Positions 1-10,059 of a DNA stretch of 64,000 nucleotides are shown one piece after another. Both the position numbers and the translations under genes were made by a program. The first letter of the stretch is position 1, and each line of letters opens with the position of its first letter. Where the stretch lies: NCBI GenBank assembly GCA_048262655.1, contig JBLXEY010000003.1, forward strand, positions 496,001 to 560,000. Reading direction: 5' to 3'. Below the pieces are notes generated by a model, which was given only the letters and a program-made list of their open reading frames with translations, was not told where the DNA came from and ran no database searches. The stretch comes from JABMNT01 sp048262655 (lineage in GTDB: Bacteria > Pseudomonadota > Alphaproteobacteria > Rhodospirillales > Casp-alpha2).

Positions 1-3000
1 GTGGGCGAATTTAGTGGCGTGATAGGGTCTTCTTTTTCTTTAGCTTCTTCTGGCTCAACGTCCCAACTTCCTAAATGGATTCGAAGTTTTTCAATAAGAT
101 CTTTTTGCCCATCGAAAAGAAGGCTTAATGCATCAGCATGATTTAGTATAATTGTATCTTTATGAGAATTTCCTGAAAGACTCAAAACTTCTCCATTGGG
201 TGATTGATCAATGCATATTAGACGTCCAGTTTTATCTATTTGGACGTCTAATTCGCCACTCATCAATTCTCCAATTACAGACTGGTGGGTTTCGGTCCAA
301 CTCTTTGTTTCGATTGCCTCATCGAACTGGCCATATACTCTAAAGCCATAGTCTAACCAAGATCCGACCATATTGCGCCAGACAATTCCCCAGAGTGATA
401 AGTCGTGAGACTTGGTTTCTAGTAGCTGGAGGAAATTTGAAAATGAGGTAGATTGGTTTAATGCCTGTTGTCGTTGCTCATTCGAAAGTATGGATGTTCT
501 GGTTTTAACTTCGAGTGGTGTTATCTTAATTGAAACAGGTTTAATATTCCCCAGCCTAATACTAATTAGAATAAGGTCCGGTCTTTCTTCCGATAGATTT
601 TTTTCCAAACGTTTTCGAAGATTATCAAAGCGGCTTTGAAAAATGTCCGCTGGAATTACAAGATTGATAATGTTGTTTTGTGATATTGGCAGCAGGCCAC
701 TGAAAGCAGGATCTTTTTGAAACTCGGTCTGTAGAACACGTAATGCTACTAACATACCAACTTCACCCAATGAAGCCGAGCCACCACTGGTGAGTTTTTT
801 TAGAGTGGGTATTCCTCTATGGGAAACCTCCTTCAGAAGTTCGGAAGCAAGGTGATCATTTAACGTGAATTCCTCGGTGGTATGCAAATGTTCTCCCAGT
901 TGTTTTATAGAACTTCTTAGCGCCAATTTCATGTTATCGGATTCTTTGGCAAGTAAATAAAAGCCGCTACTTTCATTCGCGTCCCGCGAATAATTTGGAA
1001 GTTCATAATCCCATAAGTATGATTGATCTGAGGTTTGAAAAAAGCAGGAGGCATCGACTGATGAGGATGAAACTGCACAGTAAGTTGCCGTATTCAAAGC
1101 TTTTTGGAGAATGGTTGTGTTGGGAGCAAACGACAAGCTGTCAAAGAGATCATTCTCGACGCATGCGGACTCTATTTTTGCCATTGCTATCGATAACGCT
1201 GAATCCAAATCGATATCGGCACTGATATTTTGGAATGATCCAACGCGAGACTGCGCTAAAAACATTTTCATTTCTGCTGAAGTCTGTTTGCGAACGCTTA
1301 ACCGAGAGGAACAAGTTGGATCAACTTGTGATCTTATTGAATGGAAAGAAAAAGCCGGATTCACAGTGCCTAAGTGGGCAATAATTGATAAATCACATTC
1401 CTCAACATCATCTCCACTATCTCTCGCAAACCACCTCACATTATTTCCAGATTTTTTAGTTAGTGATGCAAGTATTGAGGGTTCAGGGTGTTGCTCTGTC
1501 GATCTGAAGTCATGAATGTGAAGTGACCGCGGACCCGCTGCAGACCACTCGTCATTATCTACGCCCAAGTTTTCTGAGGACCATAGATCAATACCAGTGT
1601 TGCATTGGTTTAGACCGACAGTATCACTTGAAATCGCCACCCTAAAACTGGATTGGGCAGAGCTTTGTAAAGTCATTTCATTCAGTGAGCGCTTTACCTG
1701 CTGTGGGCTAAATCCTGAGGTTATACCCTCTATTGAAAGTCCAAACGCGTTTCCAAAAATGCCAAGCTCATTAGCTTTTGAAATATCTGATGCCTTGTCG
1801 GAATTCCAGAGAATTGACCAATAATCAGAATTGGAGCGAAGAGCAAAGAAGCCTTTTTTATCGAATCCCGATGTGGAGTTTCTACATGAAAGAGCTAGAC
1901 AATCAGGAAAAGCAGAGGGTTCTAATATGCTCGCACCAGGACAAGGTAAATCTTCGTTGATCGCATCTTGCAATATCACTTGAGCGTTACATTGCCATGA
2001 AATTCTCAAAGGATGTAGAGGCGATAGCAGTAAAGCAAATGGAATGGCTTCCAAACAGTCATTGTCGGCTTCTTTTGCATGCAGACTTATAACGTCCATC
2101 CAAATTGCGTTATCGTAATCACTTGAGAGCCAGCTAACATATTCATTCAAATACCGTTTGAGGAGAGCGACAAACGTACTTTCTAACATTAACTCAGATA
2201 ATCTTACCGTTTGGATGGACTCTCCTTGATCCTTAGCACTTTCAAATAAGGCCCGCCTAATCTCATCGCGACACTTTAATAGTTGGCTGGGAGGTGAATA
2301 GGATGAGTGTAAAGGCCGCGGATCCCACATAATTTCATGTTCGGAAATCACATGAAAGTTGCTCCAGATTGGTTTTTCCCAATGTTTATCTAAGCCATGT
2401 CCCATAATAACTGGAAAATGTGAATCGCCGTCTTGAAGCGCCCAAATCTCATAGTCGAGTAGTAGTGAAGGTGGAATTTCAATGGAGAGATTAGTACTAT
2501 GTTTAGGAATGCAATTTTCGCTGATCAGTCTTTCAAAAATGCTTGAAACGCCAATTGGGTTTTTATCATCTGCTAGTATTCTTATAATATACCAATGTTC
2601 TGACTCGCAGGAACTATGTTTAGCCCTAAATTCATAAGAGCATTCTTCGTCGGTAGTGAGAAAACAAGTAGAGTGGTTATCTCCTGAGGAAATAATCCGG
2701 GGAGTTATTGAATTATCATATTCTGAGTTTGTTTCGTGCCCGTTTATAGTAGAATCCAAAATTAGATCGTTACTATAAAATAAATCGAATTTATGAGAGC
2801 CCATGCTGCTCAGCTTTACTTCACATTCATAACATGGCCTTTTCGAGCCGTTGGGAGCCTTAGCTTTTGGGTTCCATGAAAAAGGAGTGACTTTTTCGGC
2901 TCTCCACGAATGTACAAACAATCCAGGTTCAAATTTGTCTAAGACAATAACTTTTTTGACGACGGGCTTATTAAGTAAATGAGATTCAAAGCGGTATCTG

Positions 3001-4187
3001 ATAAAGGATTTGTGATCGGGTATTTCATTATCGATCCATTTTGTTGGAGTGTCGCTTATCTCAACCGACGCCTGCTCAGTAAAGTCCTTCATACCTATAG
3101 CGCGACTGATAATGACCTCACCGGAGGCTCCCGGAGTAGTTAAGCAAAGATCAAATTCGGTTTCAGACTGCGTAGTCGTGGTGAAACCCTTCACTGTTTT
3201 TAGAGCTTTCGGACAATCAACGGACAGTCCCACTTTTTTAGTGGTTGTTGATAAAGAAAGGCAGTCTTCCCATACTGAAGAATCCAGTTTGTACCACCAT
3301 TGTGGTATTTCAATCGAACCATCGGAGATATCTTTAATTGGAGAGTATATTTGTAATGGGTTCGCCTGAAACCCGCTTGGGAAACGGGTGCCCTTTTCTA
3401 TATGTGCGCAGAATTCTGATATCTCTTCTTCCAAGTCATCTGCTAATTCGCGTTTAAGGATTTGTCTCGTTTCGCGTATCCCTTGTTCAGCAAATAGGGC
3501 AGATACTTTTTCTACAATCTTAGCATTTGTAAATTGGCCTGCGGTTGCTCCATTTGGGGAGCCAATAATTGCCATAAATGTATCTCGTGGATTTTTTCCA
3601 ACATTTGCATTGCAAAGATTTTCAATTGTCCTCCAAACTTCTCGACGATCTAAGTTACTGTCATTGTGCTCCCAGGTTGTCTTCAAAGAATAGTCCAGAT
3701 AAACAATATAATCTTCGAAATCATTTGAGTCGTATGGAAAATACCTTGAGAGAACCTCTCTTGCGATGTGGGCTATTAATGGCTCTTCTCGCCAATCCTC
3801 AAAGCTTGCATGATCATAATTTATTAAGCCAAGCCGCGTTGCTGTTGTTTCTAAAGAAAGATTAGTCGCATCACCTTGACCAACTAGAGCTATATAAGCA
3901 CGACAATCGGAGGTCCGCACTTTGACAAGGTGATTGTGAGTGCATTTCGCTGAGATTAGATCACTTGGATCTTTGGCTCTTGGGTCAATCAGAAAAACGG
4001 GCAACTCAATTTTTGATTCACTCAGTTCTATTTCCAGCATATCGCCTTCAATCGAAAGGGCAAAAAATAGTTCATTTAGAATTTTTTTTGGTGGCCCAGA
4101 AAACAAAACCCTCAATTGGTCGTCTGTTGAGGTTAAGGCGTGTGTGAGCTCTCGAACGATGAAATGCTTAATAATTTGGCTAAGCAT
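1..4187 (-). CDS. Giant defence-type protein, PD-(D/E)xK-like, truncated at window edge
   Basis: The frame is open from an ATG at 4187 to the left edge: 1395 residues are visible and no stop is reached. The start overlaps the last codons of the upstream gene (stop at 4180), so translation is probably coupled. No recognised domain is visible over the first ~1150 residues, which are rich in Trp, Ser and acidic residues. Around residues 1204-1228 the pattern PDLILI then EVKTR, with the Asp and Glu 22 residues apart, followed by a Gln-rich NEQRQQALNQ, looks like a PD-(D/E)xK nuclease core. Size, gene order and an unseen C-terminus would fit DptH, a ~1700-residue protein expected to end in a FtsK/HerA-like ATPase. 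That ATPase cannot be seen here, so the name is inference. Base composition is AT-rich like the rest of the island. Confidence 0.75.
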   Translation of the reverse strand, partial: MLSQIIKHFIVRELTHALTSTDDQLRVLFSGPPKKILNELFFALSIEGDMLEIELSESKIELPVFLIDPRAKDPSDLISAKCTHNHLVKVRTSDCRAYIALVGQGDATNLSLETTATRLGLINYDHASFEDWREEPLIAHIAREVLSRYFPYDSNDFEDYIVYLDYSLKTTWEHNDSNLDRREVWRTIENLCNANVGKNPRDTFMAIIGSPNGATAGQFTNAKIVEKVSALFAEQGIRETRQILKRELADDLEEEISEFCAHIEKGTRFPSGFQANPLQIYSPIKDISDGSIEIPQWWYKLDSSVWEDCLSLSTTTKKVGLSVDCPKALKTVKGFTTTTQSETEFDLCLTTPGASGEVIISRAIGMKDFTEQASVEISDTPTKWIDNEIPDHKSFIRYRFESHLLNKPVVKKVIVLDKFEPGLFVHSWRAEKVTPFSWNPKAKAPNGSKRPCYECEVKLSSMGSHKFDLFYSNDLILDSTINGHETNSEYDNSITPRIISSGDNHSTCFLTTDEECSYEFRAKHSSCESEHWYIIRILADDKNPIGVSSIFERLISENCIPKHSTNLSIEIPPSLLLDYEIWALQDGDSHFPVIMGHGLDKHWEKPIWSNFHVISEHEIMWDPRPLHSSYSPPSQLLKCRDEIRRALFESAKDQGESIQTVRLSELMLESTFVALLKRYLNEYVSWLSSDYDNAIWMDVISLHAKEADNDCLEAIPFALLLSPLHPLRISWQCNAQVILQDAINEDLPCPGASILEPSAFPDCLALSCRNSTSGFDKKGFFALRSNSDYWSILWNSDKASDISKANELGIFGNAFGLSIEGITSGFSPQQVKRSLNEMTLQSSAQSSFRVAISSDTVGLNQCNTGIDLWSSENLGVDNDEWSAAGPRSLHIHDFRSTEQHPEPSILASLTKKSGNNVRWFARDSGDDVEECDLSIIAHLGTVNPAFSFHSIRSQVDPTCSSRLSVRKQTSAEMKMFLAQSRVGSFQNISADIDLDSALSIAMAKIESACVENDLFDSLSFAPNTTILQKALNTATYCAVSSSSVDASCFFQTSDQSYLWDYELPNYSRDANESSGFYLLAKESDNMKLALRSSIKQLGEHLHTTEEFTLNDHLASELLKEVSHRGIPTLKKLTSGGSASLGEVGMLVALRVLQTEFQKDPAFSGLLPISQNNIINLVIPADIFQSRFDNLRKRLEKNLSEERPDLILISIRLGNIKPVSIKITPLEVKTRTSILSNEQRQQALNQSTSFSNFLQLLETKSHDLSLWGIVWRNMVGSWLDYGFRVYGQFDEAIETKSWTETHQSVIGELMSGELDVQIDKTGRLICIDQSPNGEVLSLSGNSHKDTIILNHADALSLLFDGQKDLIEKLRIHLGSWDVEPEEAKEKEDPITPLNSP

Positions 4188-5718
4188 TGCGAGATGCTCC
4201 AGTTAGGGTAGATTTACTGAAAGGAGAATCTAGAACCATACCGCCTTCAGCGTCTGGACTGTCTATGACAAGTCCCAGATTTCTCAGCGATTTTCCTAAA
4301 TCGCTTTCAGATACATCTTGAGCATTAATTGTAAACCCATATCTTGCTATGTGCCCGCATAGGTCGTCTACAGTTCGAGGCCCCTTCGATGCCGAAGTGC
4401 ATGCGTGTACTAAAGACATAATTGCCACAGGTCCTAGGCCGACGATCCACGGAGACGATTTGTAGGAGCTCTTTTTTCTTAAGAAATATCCTTGATCATA
4501 ACTTTCCATGCCTGATTCTGAAGTTTGCCTTTGGCGTAGGACATGGGTAATGAACTCAACAATGTTGGAGGATATTCCCTTCTTACATGCGAAAACCCCT
4601 GAATCGTTTTCAATGATTTCTTGCAAGTTGTTGTTGAAAATATCTTGAGGAAAAATAGATTTATTTTTTGAAAGGTAGTTTGCAAATTTAGCAATTTCCT
4701 CGGGATTTCGTATGGATAAATTTTCCAATAAGCCAACTTCAGCACAGTGTAGAAATATTAAATTTATACCGGCTCTCCCATATAAGAAGTCACGCGCATA
4801 TTCTTTAACGGTTGTTGTGGCAGGCTGACCTATTCTCCAAAACCCGCCACTTGCTGAAGATAATCTACTAGATACTTGTTCGGGGGTAATCTCATCGTTG
4901 CTGTCTAGCGCATTAACAAATATCGTTAAGCATTCGCTGTTTGCACGGCAAAGCCATAGAATATGAGCGGCACTCCCTACACGCAGCAGTGATTCAAGCA
5001 TGCTTATCCACTGTCTTCGAGTAAGCAAGTTTTTGATCGACATTACCGAATTCAAATCTTCCGAAAACTGGCAAGCAGGAGAAACGATGCCAAGATCTGC
5101 AAGATGGCTTTCGTCGATTTTTGGGTCCAATGTGATTGGGGATTGCCACGCAATCTGAGACGCGGGATCTCTTCTGCTTTCAAATTCTTGTTGAAGAACC
5201 CTAGCCCAGATATCATCATCGCCTGTCACAGATAGAGAATCGAAAAGACGTTTCCATACCTCTAATTTACTATTCTTGTCTTTAACTCCATAACAAAGCA
5301 TGCGGGCAATTAAACTACCGGGATTCCACGAATTGGATGCGAGTCTGGCAGAAAGTGAATAGAGCGCAGCGTCTGGTACGATCGGACAAATTTGCAAGAA
5401 TCGTTTTCCTGACTGATTGGGTTGCTTTGGGCTGTTGAGGGACCGCGAAATTATCTTGTAAAAAATATCGCGATCGAGTGAAACCGTATCATCGTGAGGA
5501 CCCTTTTTATTTTGCGGGCTAATGCGTTTCTCAAATTTCCGCCCTTCACTGGGCACTTTTCCTTCACTAACACCTGAAAATCCTACATTTCGATACAATG
5601 AAGCTAATAGAACCTCTCCAGATGCAAATTCTGGTGCTGGCCGCATATGCAAAAAACTATTCTCATAGGAGGGGGCAGTATAATTCCACGGTGAAGCGGC
5701 ATATGAAATGGGATCCAC
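4180..5718 (-). CDS. Unrecognised 512-residue protein, middle gene of the defence cassette
   Basis: I do not recognise the family. The start is a GTG at 5718 with an AAGGTGAG ribosome site lying inside the end of the upstream ATPase gene, only 3 bases after its stop; its own stop overlaps the ATG of the giant downstream gene. Three proteins are therefore made from one coupled transcript, suggesting a complex. The protein looks soluble, with no signal peptide or membrane segment, and is mostly predicted-helical in appearance with many Ser and Leu. Its position between a P-loop ATPase and a giant protein is the one DptG holds in DptFGH restriction modules, but I see no motif that proves the homology. 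Confidence 0.7.
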   Translation of the reverse strand: MDPISYAASPWNYTAPSYENSFLHMRPAPEFASGEVLLASLYRNVGFSGVSEGKVPSEGRKFEKRISPQNKKGPHDDTVSLDRDIFYKIISRSLNSPKQPNQSGKRFLQICPIVPDAALYSLSARLASNSWNPGSLIARMLCYGVKDKNSKLEVWKRLFDSLSVTGDDDIWARVLQQEFESRRDPASQIAWQSPITLDPKIDESHLADLGIVSPACQFSEDLNSVMSIKNLLTRRQWISMLESLLRVGSAAHILWLCRANSECLTIFVNALDSNDEITPEQVSSRLSSASGGFWRIGQPATTTVKEYARDFLYGRAGINLIFLHCAEVGLLENLSIRNPEEIAKFANYLSKNKSIFPQDIFNNNLQEIIENDSGVFACKKGISSNIVEFITHVLRQRQTSESGMESYDQGYFLRKKSSYKSSPWIVGLGPVAIMSLVHACTSASKGPRTVDDLCGHIARYGFTINAQDVSESDLGKSLRNLGLVIDSPDAEGGMVLDSPFSKSTLTGASRNA

Positions 5719-5721
5719 TGG

Positions 5722-7881
5722 TCAACTCACCTTTTCAATTTGGATGATTCCGTCTTCTATCTCAATCGACAGAGCATCCGGACCAATTTCGATTGTGATT
5801 TCATCTTCCAAAAATTGATTGTCACGGACGACCCGGCCCGAAACCTTGGATTTGACACTATCAAGAAGAGCGAACACTTCTTCTGGTAAGGAGGCTTCTT
5901 GCAGACCATCATCAACTGATGACAATGACTTGAATAATTGAAAAGTCATAGGGATATCGATGCCATTAACAGAAAAGAACGGCAGCGGTTCCTGGGGTTT
6001 CCCCTCATCAGCTGGTGAAGAAATTGATTTGACGCCAATTTTCTTAGTTACGAGAGTAATATTCTTTTCACGTTGAGCAATAGGTTGGCCAAAGGTGGTT
6101 GCTAGACCAGCGCGAAACCCACTTTGATCCTGAAGAAGGCGACTCAATTGTTTTCTAATATGTTTTGCAGAAGCTTTATGAGTCGAGAGTTCTGCATATC
6201 GTTTGAATAATTCGGAATCTTTGCATGCCCCCTTTCTTACCCCAATACACCTTTTTACAAGGCGCGAAGCAAATTGCCGCATCGAAGTTTGCAATAGCCG
6301 CGCATCTTTCGAATATATTTTTTTGTGGAATGTTTCAGATAGAGCGATGTCGGCGCGGGCTAAGTTTTTCAGCAAATCTCTTTCGAGAGGAGCTATCTGT
6401 GAATCGACAAATTTTAATCCGTCGTCGACTGATAAACTAAATCGTTCATCAATGGTCTTGGCAGATATTGGCAATTTGTCTTTAAAAAACATTTGAGTAG
6501 TTCCCGAAACCATGGCGGGGTCAAGGACGGGGCTAAATTGATAAGCGATAATTTGTGAAATTGAACTCGCTGTATCTGTCCGATATGTTGCCAGATGCCG
6601 GTAGTGATTTCGCGCAAAATGAAATCCTTCGTTTAACTCAGATTCTACAAAACTAGAGGCAGTTTTGGGGAGTATGTTTTGCTTCGCTTTTCTGTGCTCA
6701 CCGGTATTTAGTTGGGGCCAAAGAGGAAACAATTTATGATGATAAAGTCTAGATACAAGCAAGTATAATGCTTTGGTTGAACTTATATCTTCGTTTGGAG
6801 GAGAATCAGAGAGTTCAAGCTGGTATTTCGACCATTCGCATGGGCTTAGTTTCTTCCCATTTACTTCAAAAGCCGAAGGGTCCCCTACAATAATATGTGG
6901 CACTAACGAATATAAATCTCTGAAGGTCCAGCGCTTACCTGAGATAAGTTCAAAGTTGTGAAGGATCGTGACCAAGTTGTCGATCGCGCCTGGTCTATTT
7001 AAAGATTTTTGATTTTGGCAAAACGGACAGCGAGGCCCAGCAGAACAGGTGTCCCCCCAGTTTTCTGGTGAAACGGCCGATTCGAAAATTTGGTGTGCTA
7101 CACTTTTCTCATTAATTTTATGGTTTGGGACTACTAAAGATTCCAAGTCCATTGGCCACAAAGAGATTTGGTGAAAACCATCTAATGGCCAGCATTTGAC
7201 GGAATGTGGCCCAGATGTTGCCGCGATAACAATCCGATCTAAAAATTCGGATATAAGAGGGTCGTCATTTTGGTGAGCTAAGGTCGCTGCATTTGCCAAT
7301 ATTCCTCGATTTACGCAACAGATATAAAGATCAGTCATCTTGCCGTGTAGAATATCGGCTAATTCATTCAACAAAGTCTGTTCTGGAGAGGTATCAGGTG
7401 AGTCTAGATTTTTTTCAGTGGCGTCTTGGATCAATTGAATGCCAATGTTCACATCGGATGTTTTGCCGACCTTGTATTTTGAGATATTGACTCTAACTTT
7501 TCGAGGAGGCAGGAGGTCGCCTGAACTATCAAATCCTGTTGCGAACTCTTTGGTCAGTGCTTCATTTGCGTTTAGGCAGCTATCAAATTTACTTATGCAC
7601 CCCTCAATAGCATCTGTCTTACCATTTCCGGGGCCTCCGACAAGTAAAAGCGCTCTAGGGGACTCAGGGCCGAAATTTGTCTTACATAATTGTTCCACCC
7701 AATTATTGAGTCGAACAATTAAGGGGGTTAAAAGCTGTCGCCCAAGTGGTCGGCCCGTATCTGGTCTAAAAGGTTTTCGTACCCCTCCACGACGGTGTCC
7801 AGCCCAATCAAGCAAGCCATTTGGATATATATTTTTTTCTAAACAGCTATTAGACTCTGCAGTCATCTTCAGCGCGCCCAT
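5722..7881 (-). CDS. P-loop ATPase with Cys cluster, DptF-like candidate
   Basis: A 719-residue protein with a clear Walker A, GGPGNGKT, at about residues 82-89. Further on there is a small Cys cluster, C279, C285, C288 (CPFC), that could bind zinc, followed by a segment ending in SGKRWTFRDLYSLVPHIIVG. That order (P-loop, CP-x-C patch, then a TFRDL/IIVG stretch) reminds me of DptF, the ATPase of phosphorothioation-dependent restriction; this is recall of family style, not an alignment. It heads the three-gene coupled cassette and lies 208 bases downstream of the methyltransferase gene on the same strand. The first ATG has a weak ribosome site; an ATG five codons later is an alternative start. 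AT-rich composition agrees with horizontal origin. Confidence 0.75.
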   Translation of the reverse strand: MGALKMTAESNSCLEKNIYPNGLLDWAGHRRGGVRKPFRPDTGRPLGRQLLTPLIVRLNNWVEQLCKTNFGPESPRALLLVGGPGNGKTDAIEGCISKFDSCLNANEALTKEFATGFDSSGDLLPPRKVRVNISKYKVGKTSDVNIGIQLIQDATEKNLDSPDTSPEQTLLNELADILHGKMTDLYICCVNRGILANAATLAHQNDDPLISEFLDRIVIAATSGPHSVKCWPLDGFHQISLWPMDLESLVVPNHKINEKSVAHQIFESAVSPENWGDTCSAGPRCPFCQNQKSLNRPGAIDNLVTILHNFELISGKRWTFRDLYSLVPHIIVGDPSAFEVNGKKLSPCEWSKYQLELSDSPPNEDISSTKALYLLVSRLYHHKLFPLWPQLNTGEHRKAKQNILPKTASSFVESELNEGFHFARNHYRHLATYRTDTASSISQIIAYQFSPVLDPAMVSGTTQMFFKDKLPISAKTIDERFSLSVDDGLKFVDSQIAPLERDLLKNLARADIALSETFHKKIYSKDARLLQTSMRQFASRLVKRCIGVRKGACKDSELFKRYAELSTHKASAKHIRKQLSRLLQDQSGFRAGLATTFGQPIAQREKNITLVTKKIGVKSISSPADEGKPQEPLPFFSVNGIDIPMTFQLFKSLSSVDDGLQEASLPEEVFALLDSVKSKVSGRVVRDNQFLEDEITIEIGPDALSIEIEDGIIQIEKVS

Positions 7882-8089
7882 TTTACATTTTTTTCCAGCA
7901 CTATTTTCTACTATAAGATATCGAACTGTTGAATTAAAAGGGGTTTCGCTATTTATAATGGTATGATTTTACATCAGTTGAATTGGTGACCTAAATTTGC
8001 CCGATCACACACCATTCTTCCGCATCGACTAAAGCCGACGGCACGGTTATTTGCGCCCAGAAATTATCATTTTCGCTTTGTTGACTATT
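7882..8089. other. Spacer between methyltransferase and ATPase cassette
   Basis: AT-rich 208-base gap with no supported gene. It is long enough to hold a separate promoter for the three-gene cassette, so the methyltransferase may be expressed independently. I see no clear -35/-10 pair or operator. Confidence 0.4.
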
Positions 8090-9397
8090 TTATGCGGCTC
8101 TAGATTTTCGATTTTGCGGTAAAACACCTTCACTTTGCATAAAGATCTCGTGCAGAGTTAAACCAATGGCTTCCGCGAGTAGTGGGGGTACTGCGTTTCC
8201 GACCTGAGAATAGCGGGGAACTTGTTGCGTCCGGAGCTTTCCGCCCGTTGTATATTTCCCGTGAAACTCAAAGTTGTCCGGAAATGACTGAAGACGAGCC
8301 ATTTCTCTTACTGTTAGGATCCGGCTTTCATCATAGTGTAGGAGATCGTCCGGAAGAGTCGTAAGTGTATGCGAAGGCTTGCTAGGGTGAAGAACGGTTA
8401 GGCTATGTTTTTTCATCCCAAATATTTTTCTCATATTGTTTGAGATAGATATTCCACGTCGATCTTGTTCGATACAAGCTTCCGTAATAGCCTGAAACCT
8501 GTCTCTAGTCTTTTGAAAATGATTGGGCAAGCGAAGACTGTTCGGTTGATTTCCATTTAAATCAGCTCTCATCAGGCGCTGATACATCGAGCCAGATTTT
8601 CCGATCTTTTTTAATTGTCGAAAATTTGGCCATTCGGGGTCATTAATGAGTTGGGCATTTTTGATCTCAAGATCGGATATCGCTTCCTTAACACTTACAT
8701 ATTTACCATCCCCACTCTTCAACCCTTTCGAGCGAAGAAAGCCTTTCCGATTCACTGACATTAGGTCAAAAGGGGTTTGGTCGTTATTATTTTTCGCAAG
8801 ATCGGAACGCACTCCGAAAAGTATATATCTGGGCCTATACTGCGGAACACCAAAATCGGAGCTATAGACTAAGTCGCTGTATATCTTATATCCAGCCTCC
8901 TCTAAACCTTTTTCAATAATGTCAGATGGTTTAGCGAGGCTGTCAGTTTTGCCAGAAGAACTTTTTCGGAATCTTCGGCCGATCCCTCCAACGTTTTCCA
9001 ATAATAAGAACTTAGGTTGAATTAAACTGATGAACTCAATGTAGTGCTTGAAAAGTTGATTGCGAGGGTCTTTTGCACTCCGTTTCCCAGCTATTGAAAA
9101 GCCCTGACATGGAGGGCCTCCCGCTACGAGATCAATAGAACCCTTTAGGTTGGCAAGCTCTTGCCGGTGTTGAATGATGAATTCCATTATATTATTAGTG
9201 CTGCGATTAACCCATTCGTATTCCCAAGAAAATTTCCAATCGCTCTCCTTACAAAGGAAATTTTGCTCAAAAGTGAGGAACGCGTGGCGGTCTGCTTCAA
9301 TTGCGAAAACACCCTGCCACCCGGCCTTTGAAAGGCCCAAGGATAATCCCCCGCATCCGGAAAAAAGATCTATGAAGCGTGGCTTAATTGAATGCAA
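8090..9397 (-). CDS. DNA (cytosine-5-)-methyltransferase
   Basis: Transfers a methyl group from S-adenosylmethionine to C5 of cytosine in a DNA target site. All main motifs of the family are present in order: motif I DLFSGCGGLSLG near residue 10, motif IV GGPPCQGFS with catalytic C97, motif VI ENVGG, and motif X YSQVGNAVPP near the C-terminus; 435 residues is a normal full length, so it is probably active. No classical restriction endonuclease sits next to it. The three-gene ATPase/giant-protein cassette follows 208 bases downstream on the same strand, so the enzyme may mark self DNA for that system, or be a solitary methylase. The target sequence cannot be read from the protein. Confidence 0.95.
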   Translation of the reverse strand: MHSIKPRFIDLFSGCGGLSLGLSKAGWQGVFAIEADRHAFLTFEQNFLCKESDWKFSWEYEWVNRSTNNIMEFIIQHRQELANLKGSIDLVAGGPPCQGFSIAGKRSAKDPRNQLFKHYIEFISLIQPKFLLLENVGGIGRRFRKSSSGKTDSLAKPSDIIEKGLEEAGYKIYSDLVYSSDFGVPQYRPRYILFGVRSDLAKNNNDQTPFDLMSVNRKGFLRSKGLKSGDGKYVSVKEAISDLEIKNAQLINDPEWPNFRQLKKIGKSGSMYQRLMRADLNGNQPNSLRLPNHFQKTRDRFQAITEACIEQDRRGISISNNMRKIFGMKKHSLTVLHPSKPSHTLTTLPDDLLHYDESRILTVREMARLQSFPDNFEFHGKYTTGGKLRTQQVPRYSQVGNAVPPLLAEAIGLTLHEIFMQSEGVLPQNRKSRAA

Positions 9398-10059
9398 TAA
9401 TTATCCCCTAGAATAATGCTAAGCTACCATAAATACTCTTAGTGGCAAGAGATGCAAAATCCGAAGACAGTGGTCGATTTATCGATCTTTGGTGCATACA
9501 ACTAATATACTTATTGGGGTTTCCTAGGTAATACCAATTAGGAGTTTTTGTAGATAATGTGGGAAATAGCCATTTAAGTATCTGCAAGCAAGATAGTTTG
9601 AATGAGCATTTTGTGTTCGGATTTACCACACGAATGGCAACGATGTTAGTTTTCGTTAATATGTCTAACGTACCTATACGGATTAGCGAATAAGTAGTCC
9701 CATATATTGCTAATATTCGTTACGGCACACAACAATCCGATGAAACCATCCTGAATATTCCAAGAATATACTCGTTTAAGGCAGACAATTACATGCAAGT
9801 TAGTGTGAATTCACAATTCTAATCTACAGTCTTCGCTCTATGGCAAGGGTGTCAACGATGAGAACAGGGTTTTGGTGAGGGTATGTGGTTATCATTAATG
9901 TATGCCACCCCTATATGGGTAATTTGCTACCGTAGTGGGCCACTACCCAGTATTTCGTTGAACGACACACATGTAGTTTAGGGTCGAAATACCGTTGTTA
10001 AATTTCTGCAAAGAAAGTTGGCCTCACTTGTGTGCAATGTCTAGGCCAAATACATCGTA
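9398..10059. other. Gene-poor stretch of the island
   Basis: No coding region here has a convincing start or composition. Two things stand out: a near-perfect palindrome GTAGTGG-G-CCACTAC at 9932-9946, and at 10029-10043 the 15-mer TGTGTGCAATGTCTA, which matches in 14 of 15 bases a repeat next to the recombinase gene (13884-13898). The stretch lies directly downstream of the replication gene of the element, so an origin or recombinase-binding region is possible. Confidence 0.4.
10029..10043 (+). repeat. Distal copy of the TGTGTGCA(T/A)TGTCTA repeat
   Basis: Differs by one base from the copy at 13884-13898 beside the integrase. Distant matched copies fit arm-type binding sites of a tyrosine recombinase, though shared control of replication is equally possible. 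Confidence 0.5.

Noticed and set aside
9408..9629. A 73-residue reading frame upstream of the methyltransferase
   Set aside because: No ribosome site, irregular composition and no support beyond the open frame.
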